Source: Selenomonas sp.
GTDB lineage: Bacteria > Bacillota_C > Negativicutes > Selenomonadales > Selenomonadaceae
Length of the DNA: 7,141 nucleotides
Reading direction: 5' to 3'
Assembly (NCBI RefSeq): GCF_024693525.1
Contig: NZ_JAILKR010000084.1
Location: 1-7,141, forward strand
Part shown: positions 1-6,095 of the stretch, piece after piece
How the letters are laid out: each line of letters starts with the position of its first letter
How positions within the stretch are numbered: the stretch's first letter is position 1
The notes under the pieces: model-generated
Told to the model about the DNA's origin: nothing
Seen by the model: only the letters and a program-made list of their open reading frames with translations
Database searches by the model: none
Program-made: the position numbers and the translations under genes

Positions 1-10
1 GCAAATCGCC

Positions 11-209
11 GGCGGCGGGGGAGACAGTACCAACGCTCCACCGGTGACAACCCGCTACAAGAAATTTTTGCCTTTTAATTAAGAGTTGGAAAACAGTTAA
101 ACGCGCTTCGCTTGAACGAAACTGCTTTTCCAACGAGAACGCAGGCAAAAATTTCTTGCTTCACGCGGAACGTCAAGGCTCCGCTTATGGTACTGTCTCC
201 CCCGCCGCC
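11..209. repeat. 199-bp imperfect palindromic (MITE-like) element, copy 1
   Basis: The ends are perfect 22-nt inverted repeats (11-32 and 188-209). Further in, two more arm pairs nest: 58-72 with 144-158 (perfect, 15 nt, core GAAATTTTTG) and 85-98 with 120-134 (one extra base on the right). The apex at 99-117 is AAACGCGCTTCGCTTGAAC, and TTCG 107-110 can pair with CGAA 117-120 as a tip hairpin. A near-identical copy lies at the right end of the window and a diverged, inverted relative at 378-575. Small size, long inverted ends, several copies and no transposase fit a miniature inverted-repeat element. A structured RNA or DNA role is possible. No target-site duplication is evident at the ends as drawn. 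Confidence 0.85.
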
Positions 210-226
210 TAGGTTAGAGCCGGCAC

Positions 227-364
227 AAAACTGCCTTCCCCTCTGGGGAAGGTGCCCCGTCAGGGGCGGATGAGGTGGCACCTTAAGCTATTATGCTTAT
301 CGTAATGCGTATAAAGGAACCTCATCCGAGCGCTTCGCGCCCACCGCCCGGGAGGAAGGCTTTT
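227..364. repeat. Cloverleaf-like palindromic interspersed repeat
   Basis: Outer arms are GCCTTCC (233-239) and GGAAGGC (354-360), extended by AAAA 227-230 against TTTT 361-364 across a 2-nt bulge. A second arm pair is CGGATGAGGT (267-276) with ACCTCATCCG (319-328). Local hairpins sit inside each half: CCTTCCCC-TCT-GGGGAAGG (234-252), GCCCC-GTCA-GGGGC (254-267) and GCGC-TTC-GCGC (330-340). The result is a multi-hairpin cloverleaf fold, unrelated in sequence to the 199-bp elements on either side. From memory, similar GGGGAAGG...CGGATGAGGT repeats occur widely in Firmicute genomes; this was not checked. Its right end nearly abuts the next element. Confidence 0.75.
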
Positions 365-377
365 GGTTCCAACCTCA

Positions 378-575
378 GCCGCCACCAGGGACAGTGCCAT
401 AAACGGAGCCTTGATGGTTTCCGTTAAGAACGAAATTTTTATCCTCCCCCTTCGTCGGAAAAATTCTACCGTTCAAGCGAAGCGCGTTTTGGATTTTTCC
501 GATGCTTCATTGCGGATAAAAATTTCGTTTAGGAAAACATCTTGGCGGAGTGTTGGCACTGTCCCTGGTGTCGGC
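378..575. repeat. 198-bp imperfect palindromic element, copy 2 (diverged, inverted)
   Basis: End arms 378-399 and 554-575 pair over 22 nt with one mismatch; the inner 17 nt (383-399 and 554-570) are perfect. Nested arms are 429-444 with 514-529 (perfect, 16 nt, core GAAATTTTT) and TCGGAAAAAT 455-464 with ATTTTTCCGA 493-502. The apex carries GTTCAAGCGAAGCGCGTTT (471-489), the exact reverse complement of 99-117 in copy 1. Read on the + strand, this copy aligns with the reverse complement of copy 1: both share ACAGT(A/G)CCATAA, CGGAGCCTTGA and GAAATTTTT. It is therefore the same family in the opposite orientation. It lies about 80 bp upstream of the trk promoter. Confidence 0.82.
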
Positions 576-589
576 GAAGCGCTGCTTCG
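575..589. other. Small perfect hairpin in the spacer between repeat and trk promoter
   Basis: CGAAGC (575-580), loop GCT, GCTTCG (584-589) form a 6-bp stem directly at the outer edge of palindromic copy 2. No T-tract follows, so it is not a convincing intrinsic terminator. The remaining spacer to about 657 shows no gene and no other structure I can support. The hairpin may be part of the repeat's flank rather than a separate element. Confidence 0.35.
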
Positions 590-657
590 AATCGGAAAAC
601 GCGAAATAACGAACGGACAAATGGGAATTTGCCAGTTGTCTTGAGGGATGGGGCGTG

Positions 658-687
658 TTCGTCAGATGGTGTGATTTATGTTATAAT
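658..687 (+). promoter_or_regulatory. Putative extended -10 sigma-70 promoter of the trk operon
   Basis: A perfect TATAAT (682-687) is preceded by TG at 679-680, giving an extended -10 TGTTATAAT. The best -35 candidate, TTCGTC (658-663, 18-nt spacer), is poor, which is usual for extended -10 promoters. Transcription would begin near 694, leaving a leader of about 50 nt before the TTG start of trkA. That is too short for a c-di-AMP (ydaO-type) riboswitch, which is sometimes found ahead of potassium transport genes. No operator-like repeat is visible between the promoter and the gene. Confidence 0.6.
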
Positions 688-730
688 AGCCCCGTAATGA
701 TTTATGAAGTTTCTTTTATTTATAGGAGTA

Positions 731-739
731 GAGGGGGAG
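731..739 (+). promoter_or_regulatory. Ribosome binding site supporting the TTG start of trkA
   Basis: The purine run GAGGGGGAG ends 4 nt before the TTG at 744. An AGGAG at 724-728 is another Shine-Dalgarno match but sits too far away (15 nt). No ATG or GTG placed upstream in frame gives a better start, and the TTG start brings the Rossmann strand right to the N-terminus, as in the family. Confidence 0.6.
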
Positions 740-743
740 CAAG

Positions 744-2096
744 TTGCGCATCGTAGTGGTGGGGGCTGGCAAGCTGGGATACAGCATTGCCGAGCTGTTG
801 TCAAAAGAACAATTTGATGTAGTCGTTGTGGACCAGGATGAGAGTCAGCTGGAAGCAGCTAAGAACACGCTGGACGTGCTCACCATTGCGGCCAATGGCG
901 CCAGCCCGATTACCATGAACGATCCGGATATCCGTGACTCGGATATCCTTATTGCTGTGACCGCCAGTGACGAAGTCAATATGGTCAGCTGTATTTTGGC
1001 GAAGAAGCATGGAATCAAGCATACGATTGCCCGAATTCGCGATATGCAGTTTATGAGTGAGGCCAAGGACTATCTCAAGGACAACTTCGACATTGATTTG
1101 ATGCTGAACCCAGAGCTCATTACCGCTAACGAAATCAACCGCATTTTGATGACGCCGGCGGCCCTTGATGTGGAGGATTTCGCCCATGGGAAAATACGTC
1201 TGTTCGAGACGAAGGTTCAGCGTAAATCCCCGCTGGCCCGGGTTCCCCTCAGGGATATCCAGTTGCCGAAGGGCGTGCTGGCCGGCATGATTTTCCGGGA
1301 TCACCGCATGATTATCCCTCATGGTGATGACTGCCTGCTGCCTCATGATAATGCCTATTTCATCGGCATTCCGGAGGAGATTGAGAAGTTCAGCCAGAGT
1401 TTTGTCCAGCGCGATGCCCGCAAGCTTCACCGCGTGGTTATCATCGGTGCTGGCCGTGCGGGAAGGGCCTTGGCGACGATGTTTGACAAGCAGAATGTCC
1501 ACGTGAAGGTCATCGATAAAGACCGTGAGCGCTGCCGGCTGATGGCTGGTCTGCTGGAAAACGGCATCGCCATTTGCGGCGATGGTACGGATATCGATTT
1601 GCTCACGGAAGAGGGAGTAGCTGAGGCCGACGTGGTGGTCTGCCTGACGGAAGATGATAAGCTCAATCTGATGTTGGCCCTGTTATCGCGTCATTTGTCG
1701 GGCAACAAGACCAAGACCGTCGTTCGCGTTGCCCGCAATGAATATGTGGAGCTCATGGAGAAGGTGGGTGTCGATATCGTTCTGTCGGCGCGCCTGCTCT
1801 CGGCCAGTGAGGTGTTGGCCTTTGCCCGCCGTGGCGGCGTTGTATCGGTATCGCTGCTGGAAGGCGCCAAAGCTGAGGCCGTGGAAGTTATTGTGCAACA
1901 AGGAGCTCCGGTGGCGGGGAAACGCCTGATGGACGTCAAGCTGCCCCGGGAGTGTCTGGTCTGCGCTTACGTTCGCGATGGTGAGGCAGTTATCCCGAAT
2001 GGTAATACGGTACTGCAGCCTGGTGACCGGACGATCCTGTTTATCCAGACGAAATTCTCGCAGAAGGTTATTCAGTATTTCAAGGGCAGGGACTGA
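744..2096 (+). CDS. trkA: Trk potassium uptake system NAD-binding regulatory subunit TrkA
   Basis: TrkA is the cytoplasmic gating ring of Trk/Ktr-type K+ uptake. It binds nucleotides (NAD(H), ATP/ADP in studied members) and docks beneath the TrkH channel. The 450-residue protein is full length (E. coli TrkA is 458) and shows the duplicated RCK layout. Rossmann domain 1 has GAGKLG at 7-12 and ribose-binding acidic D30; a TrkA-C domain follows at about 141-221. Rossmann domain 2 has GAGRAG at 235-240 and D258; a second TrkA-C domain spans about 367-448. Both GxGxxG motifs and both acidic residues are intact, so both sites should bind nucleotide. Translation begins at TTG, which makes the N-terminus MRIVVVGAGKLG, typical of the family. 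The stop is separated from the next ATG by a single base (TGATATG), implying translational coupling with the downstream trkH. First gene of a four-gene operon. Confidence 0.95.
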   Translation: MRIVVVGAGKLGYSIAELLSKEQFDVVVVDQDESQLEAAKNTLDVLTIAANGASPITMNDPDIRDSDILIAVTASDEVNMVSCILAKKHGIKHTIARIRDMQFMSEAKDYLKDNFDIDLMLNPELITANEINRILMTPAALDVEDFAHGKIRLFETKVQRKSPLARVPLRDIQLPKGVLAGMIFRDHRMIIPHGDDCLLPHDNAYFIGIPEEIEKFSQSFVQRDARKLHRVVIIGAGRAGRALATMFDKQNVHVKVIDKDRERCRLMAGLLENGIAICGDGTDIDLLTEEGVAEADVVVCLTEDDKLNLMLALLSRHLSGNKTKTVVRVARNEYVELMEKVGVDIVLSARLLSASEVLAFARRGGVVSVSLLEGAKAEAVEVIVQQGAPVAGKRLMDVKLPRECLVCAYVRDGEAVIPNGNTVLQPGDRTILFIQTKFSQKVIQYFKGRD

Positions 2097-2097
2097 T

Positions 2098-3573
2098 ATG
2101 GCACTGATGGAAAAAGGAAGCGGCTGGGAGCTGTTCTGGCTGCTGATGGGGCGCACGTCCTCCCTTTTGGGGCTGGCGATGCTGGTTCCGGCGGTGGTGG
2201 CCTTGTTCTGGCAGGAGCCAGAGGCTTGGCTGTTTTTGATGCCGGCCAGTTTTGCCCTGTTTTTGGGCGTCTTCATGATGTGGATGGGGCAGGACCACAT
2301 GCGCCAGCTTACCATTCGTGAGGGAGCACTCTTTATGGTGTTGGTCTGGCCCTTTATGGGGATGATTGGATTGATGCCCTATTATAGTTCCGGATTGCTG
2401 CCCAACTGGTTTTCAGCCTTTTTCGAGAGCATCTCGTCCCTTACAACGACGGGGCTTTCTTGTCTGCCGTTTGACCGCGCGGGTTTGCCGCGCTCTTTGC
2501 TTTTATGGCATACGCTGATGAGCTGGCTGGGGGGGCTTACCTTTGTGTCCGTATTGGTTACGGTACTGCCGCAGGTCAGCGGCTGCTTTGGCTTGACGTT
2601 GTCGGCGCGGCAGACGATTTTTTTCAGCCCAGTCTGGAACCGCATGAGCCAGTCGGTCAATCAGGGGGTCAGCGTGTATGTCGTTTTGACACTGCTGGCA
2701 GCGGGGCTTTTCTGGCTGGCAGGCTTGCCGTCCTTTGATGCGCTGCTGCAGTCCATGCTAACGATATCCTCCAGTGGCGGCAGTTCGGTGGCATCCTTTA
2801 TGTTCTACGACAATGTCTGGTTGGAACTGGCCGCTGTGCTGGCCATGGTGATTTCGGGTATGAATCTATTGCTTTGCTGGAAGGTCTGGAACCGTAAAAG
2901 TTTCTGGCTTCTCTGGAAAGACACGGAACTGCGCGCTTTTTTGCTGATTTTCTTGTTGGCAGGCAGCATGATTTCCCTTCATTTGTATCTCATGCAGTGC
3001 TATGGTGGGGCCGGCAGTATCCGTTATGGTTTTTTCCAGGCGATATCCTTCTTGTCCACTAGCGGCTTTGCCTCGGCAAGTTTTTGGTATTGGCCGGATT
3101 TTGACCGGTATGTGTTATTCCTGCTGGTCTTTGTGGGCGGCTGTATCGGTTCGGCTGGTGGCGGCCTGAAGGTAGTCCGCATTTTGGTTCTGTTGCGGAT
3201 GGCCCGGGCGGAGATTCATCGGACCCTGCATCCCCATATGGTGGTCAGCATCAAGATGGATGGCTTGCCAGTGGCGGCGAAGATTGTGGGTCGCATTTTG
3301 GCCTTTTTCTTTTTATATGTGCTGATTTTTACGGTCTTTTCCCTGCTGATTTCCATTACGGGCCTGGGCCTTTTGCCCTCCATGGGAATCGCTGCGGGCT
3401 GCCTGACCAGTACAGGTTCCACGGCGGCGCTCTTTGGCATCGGCAGCTTGGCCTTCCTGCCTGATTGGGGGAAATTTGTTTGCAGTTTGTTGATGATTAT
3501 CGGACGTGTCGAGATTTTTTCCTTTTTGATTTTAATCGATGTGAGCGTGCGGATGCTCCACCAGAAGTGGTGA
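2098..3573 (+). CDS. trkH: TrkH-family potassium transporter membrane subunit, divergent paralogue
   Basis: Integral membrane K+-translocating subunit of the Trk/Ktr/HKT superfamily, 491 aa from ATG 2098. The frame stays open upstream to 1978, but that stretch lies inside trkA, and ATG 2098 follows a G-rich ribosome site (AGGGCAGGGA). All four pore-loop signatures are recognisable with their filter glycines: TTTG 116-119, SSGG 225-228, TSG 321-323 and STG 438-440. GGCIGSAGGGLK (347-358) matches the intramembrane-loop region after the third repeat, and the gating arginine motif GRVE (469-472) is kept. The filter surroundings are unusual: SSGGSS replaces the common GTGGFS, and CLTSTGS replaces the common SVGPAFG. 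It therefore looks functional but diverged from the TrkH encoded next to it. Filter differences could alter K+/Na+ selectivity or make it a partner subunit; this is inference. Confidence 0.9.
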   Translation: MALMEKGSGWELFWLLMGRTSSLLGLAMLVPAVVALFWQEPEAWLFLMPASFALFLGVFMMWMGQDHMRQLTIREGALFMVLVWPFMGMIGLMPYYSSGLLPNWFSAFFESISSLTTTGLSCLPFDRAGLPRSLLLWHTLMSWLGGLTFVSVLVTVLPQVSGCFGLTLSARQTIFFSPVWNRMSQSVNQGVSVYVVLTLLAAGLFWLAGLPSFDALLQSMLTISSSGGSSVASFMFYDNVWLELAAVLAMVISGMNLLLCWKVWNRKSFWLLWKDTELRAFLLIFLLAGSMISLHLYLMQCYGGAGSIRYGFFQAISFLSTSGFASASFWYWPDFDRYVLFLLVFVGGCIGSAGGGLKVVRILVLLRMARAEIHRTLHPHMVVSIKMDGLPVAAKIVGRILAFFFLYVLIFTVFSLLISITGLGLLPSMGIAAGCLTSTGSTAALFGIGSLAFLPDWGKFVCSLLMIIGRVEIFSFLILIDVSVRMLHQKW

Positions 3574-3577
3574 AACT

Positions 3578-5029
3578 ATGGATTTGAAAATAGTTTGTTA
3601 TATTCTGGGAAGGCTGGTAATCGCCGAGACGATTATCCTGCTCATTCCCTTTTTGATGGCCCTGTACAATAGTGAGGCGAGCATCCAGGGCTTTGCCGTG
3701 GCTTTGGGCCTTTGCGCGTCCGTGGGCATGGTTTTGCTCAGCAACGGACGGGTGCGGGTGGAACATCTGACCATGCGCGAGGGCATTGCCATCACGGGAA
3801 TTGGCTGGATTCTGGCAACGTCATTGGGGATGCTGCCCTTTGTCTGCGGCGGCTATCTCGGCGTTCTCGATGCCTGGTTTGAAAGCATTTCCGGGTTTAC
3901 GGGAACCGGGGCGACTGTCATGGAAAACTTGTCGGTCATTCCCCCTAGTATTTTGTTCTGGCGCATGATGACTCATTGGTTTGGCGGCTTGGGGATTATC
4001 GTCATCTTTATTGCCTTGCTGCCCCAGACGGGGCAGAGCACGGTCTACATGTATAATGCAGAGACTACCGGCCCCACCCGGGAGCGGGTTCTGCCACGGC
4101 TGCGGGATATGACGAAGGCCCTGTTCCAGATGTATACGATGTTTACTGTGATTGCGATGGTGGTTTACTGCTTTTGCGGCCTGTCCTTCTACGATGCGGT
4201 AACCCATGCCATGAGCACCATAGGTACCGGCGGCTTTTCCACTTATGACGATAATGCCATGCATTTTGACAATATCCCACTGGAAGCCTGGATGACCTTT
4301 TTCATGATTTTGGCAGGAGGCAATTTTGGCCTTTATTACCGGATTTGGCGCAAGGGGCCCGGCGTGGTCCGGCACAATTCGGAGTTCAAGGCGTATATCG
4401 GTATTGAGATTACGGCAATGCTGCTGATTACCGCCAATCTGGTTTGTTCCATGGATGTAAATCCCTTTGAGGCCTTTCGCTATGCCAGTTTCCAAGTCGG
4501 TTCCATTTCGACGACGGGGTTCGTTTCGGCAGATTTTGACCAGTGGCCGGGGTTCTCCAAGGGCATTTTGCTGTTATTGATGATATGTGGTGGCTGTGCT
4601 GGTTCGACGGCTGGCGGCATGAAGGTGAGCCGCATGGTTTTGCTGGTGAAAAATGCCTGGGCGGTGGTCCATCAGAAATTGTCCCCGCGCCGGGTGGTGG
4701 AAGTCCATATGAATGGTAGCAAGGTGGATGAAGACACCCTGCTTCGCGTGGGGCAGTTCTTTTTCCTGTATATCTTGTTCATCGTATTTTGGGCTTTGCT
4801 GCTGACGGCTGACGGGCTGCCGGTATTCGACTCGCTGGGGATAAGCATCACGGTCATGGGCAGCGTGGGGCCGGCTTTTGGCGTGGCGGGAGCGACTTGC
4901 ACCTATGCCGGCTTGTCGGTCTTTGCCAAGAGCATCCTCTGTGTGGCCATGCTATTGGGACGCCTGGAGATGTTTACCCTGCTGATCATGCTGTCGCCGG
5001 ATTTCTGGCAAAAGGGAAATCGTTGGTAA
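3578..5029 (+). CDS. trkH: TrkH-family potassium transporter membrane subunit, typical form
   Basis: Second K+ channel/transporter subunit, 483 aa, close to the usual TrkH length. Pore loops are largely canonical: FTGTGAT 107-113 (usual form FTTTGAT), STIGTGGFST 213-222, SISTTGF 309-315 and GSVGPAFG 428-435. The intramembrane motif GGCAGSTAGGMK (338-349) and the conserved arginine motif LLGRLEMF (459-466) match the family closely. The LTMREG segment (64-69) has a counterpart LTIREG in the preceding protein, showing paralogy. The ATG lies 4 nt after the previous stop, and only a weak purine stretch precedes it, so coupling to upstream translation is likely. The one departure is glycine 109 where threonine is common in the first filter loop. 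Expected to sit in the inner membrane as a dimer over a TrkA ring. Confidence 0.94.
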   Translation: MDLKIVCYILGRLVIAETIILLIPFLMALYNSEASIQGFAVALGLCASVGMVLLSNGRVRVEHLTMREGIAITGIGWILATSLGMLPFVCGGYLGVLDAWFESISGFTGTGATVMENLSVIPPSILFWRMMTHWFGGLGIIVIFIALLPQTGQSTVYMYNAETTGPTRERVLPRLRDMTKALFQMYTMFTVIAMVVYCFCGLSFYDAVTHAMSTIGTGGFSTYDDNAMHFDNIPLEAWMTFFMILAGGNFGLYYRIWRKGPGVVRHNSEFKAYIGIEITAMLLITANLVCSMDVNPFEAFRYASFQVGSISTTGFVSADFDQWPGFSKGILLLLMICGGCAGSTAGGMKVSRMVLLVKNAWAVVHQKLSPRRVVEVHMNGSKVDEDTLLRVGQFFFLYILFIVFWALLLTADGLPVFDSLGISITVMGSVGPAFGVAGATCTYAGLSVFAKSILCVAMLLGRLEMFTLLIMLSPDFWQKGNRW

Positions 5030-5032
5030 ATG

Positions 5033-5040
5033 GGAAGGAG
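5033..5040 (+). promoter_or_regulatory. Ribosome binding site that fixes the AEC permease start at GTG 5048
   Basis: GGAAGGAG is a strong Shine-Dalgarno sequence ending 7 nt before GTG 5048. An in-frame ATG at 5030 lies upstream of this site and abuts the trkH stop, with only AAAGGGA about 12 nt away. The GTG is therefore the better start. Confidence 0.7.
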
Positions 5041-5047
5041 ATTTTTC

Positions 5048-5989
5048 GTGCTGAGTAATTTGTTTGTGGCCATTGGCGCAGTGGTGCCGATGTTCTGCCT
5101 AATTCTTATTGGGGTTTTCGTTAAACGGACGAAAATGCTGACGGATGAGGAACTGGTTCATACGAATCGCATGGTGTTCCGGGTCTTTTTCTTCTGCATG
5201 ATGTTCTACAACATCTATACGACGGATTTGTCTGCGACCTTCCGTCCGGGACTCATGCTGTTTGGCGGCCTGGGGGTCATTGCGGTATTTTTGCTGGCCA
5301 CGCTCTTTGTCTGCAAATTCGAGCCGAGCAATAAGCGGCGCGGCGCGATGATTCAGGCGATTTTCCGCAGTAATTTCGTTCTGATGGGGATTCCCCTGGT
5401 GAGCAATATTTTCGGCGAGGACCAGTTGGCTCTGCCGACGATGATGATTGCCATCGTTGTGCCGATTTACAATGTGGTGGCAGTGTTTGTGCTGGAGACT
5501 TTTCGGGGCGGCCGGTTCTATCTGCCGGGGATTTTACTGGGGGTGCTGAAAAATCCCATGATTCTCGGGGCAATTGCAGCGGTGGTATTCCTGCTGGTGG
5601 GGGTACCGGTGCCAGCACCGGTACTAAAGCCCATCAAACAGGTGGCGGCGGCGACGACGCCGGTGGCGCTGATTATTCTGGGGGCATCCTTTAAGGGCAG
5701 CAGCTTCCACGCCCATGTGAAACAGTTGGTGGCCTGCGTGGCAGCACGCCTTATCCTAGTGCCAGCGGTTATGATTGGCCTAGCCATTTATCTGGGATTC
5801 CGGGGCATGGAGCTCATCACCCTCACGGCGATTTTTGCTTCCCCCTGCGCGGTGGCCAGCTTTGCCATGGCACAGCAGATGGGAAGTGATGCCGATTTGG
5901 CAGGGAACTGCGTCGTCTATACCAGTGCTCTTTCCTGTTTGACGCTTTTTGGCTGGGTGTTTGCCTTAAAGTCCTTGGGCCTGTTCTAA
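5048..5989 (+). CDS. AEC (auxin efflux carrier) family permease
   Basis: A 313-residue inner-membrane transporter with about ten hydrophobic segments, the usual size for bacterial AEC proteins. Family landmarks are visible in order: an N-terminal VVPMFCLILIGVFVKR; FRSNFVLMGIPL (106-117), matching the SNxGFxGxPL-type motif; a mid-protein KNPMILGAI (168-176); TPVALIILGASF (204-215); and a C-terminal SPCAVASFAMAQQMGSD (265-281). Characterised bacterial members include malate and other organic-anion permeases, but these motifs do not reveal the substrate. GTG 5048 is preferred over ATG 5030 (which would give 319 aa) because of the ribosome site between them. It follows trkH by 18 nt with no terminator or promoter in between, so it is probably the last gene of the trk operon. 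That suggests, without proving, counter-ion or pH-balancing transport. No intrinsic terminator is seen after the stop. Confidence 0.88.
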   Translation: MLSNLFVAIGAVVPMFCLILIGVFVKRTKMLTDEELVHTNRMVFRVFFFCMMFYNIYTTDLSATFRPGLMLFGGLGVIAVFLLATLFVCKFEPSNKRRGAMIQAIFRSNFVLMGIPLVSNIFGEDQLALPTMMIAIVVPIYNVVAVFVLETFRGGRFYLPGILLGVLKNPMILGAIAAVVFLLVGVPVPAPVLKPIKQVAAATTPVALIILGASFKGSSFHAHVKQLVACVAARLILVPAVMIGLAIYLGFRGMELITLTAIFASPCAVASFAMAQQMGSDADLAGNCVVYTSALSCLTLFGWVFALKSLGLF

Positions 5990-6001
5990 GGATGGGTTAA
6001 G

Positions 6002-6030
6002 TTGACGGTATCCAGCTGGTCCGATATAAT
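6002..6030 (+). promoter_or_regulatory. Strong putative sigma-70 promoter for the polysaccharide export gene
   Basis: TTGACG (6002-6007) and a perfect TATAAT (6025-6030) are separated by exactly 17 nt, 11 of 12 consensus positions. Transcription should start near 6037, giving a leader of about 59 nt. It lies 12 nt past the AEC stop, making the following gene independent of the trk operon, although read-through is possible because no terminator precedes it. Confidence 0.82.
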
Positions 6031-6095
6031 TAGGATAGTGTGATTTTGAATGAAAGACCTGGTTTGACTGGTTGATTTAGAAGGAGTGTCCGCGA

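Noticed and set aside
11..575. CRISPR array or tRNA-like structures in the repeat cluster
   Set aside because: Repeats are inverted, about 200 bp long and without regular spacers. The cloverleaf-like element has no tRNA T-loop, anticodon arm or CCA end.
363..644. 93-codon open frame on + with TTG start and GGAGG upstream, and a similar short frame on the minus strand at 75-281
   Set aside because: Both are readings of the palindromic repeats and start out similar (DSAINGAL and DSTISGAL). A one-base indel just after the GAAATTTTT motif throws the frames apart while the nucleotides on both sides still align. That favours conservation of DNA or RNA, not protein.
688..743. Possible c-di-AMP or other riboswitch ahead of trkA
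   Set aside because: The leader after the predicted start is only about 50 nt and shows no conserved riboswitch core or attenuator hairpin.
801..1502. 233-codon antisense frame inside trkA, plus another at 1683-2315
   Set aside because: They lie opposite a clearly conserved gene, lack supportive ribosome sites and recognisable motifs, and the second also spans the trkA/trkH junction. They are typical shadows of G+C-rich codons.
1978..2097. Upstream extension of the first trkH (40 extra residues)
   Set aside because: It would overlap the trkA end by 119 nt and is arginine- and serine-rich, unlike a TrkH N-terminus. ATG 2098 has a ribosome site and a 1-nt spacing.
3821..4495. 224-codon antisense frame inside the second trkH
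   Set aside because: Its composition is His-, Gln- and Asn-rich, as expected from the complement of hydrophobic codons. It shows no domain, and the sense-strand pore motifs are unambiguous.
5990..6001. Terminator after the AEC permease
   Set aside because: No GC-rich stem with a T-tract is present between the stop and the next promoter; the 106-nt gap is occupied by the promoter and leader of the export gene.
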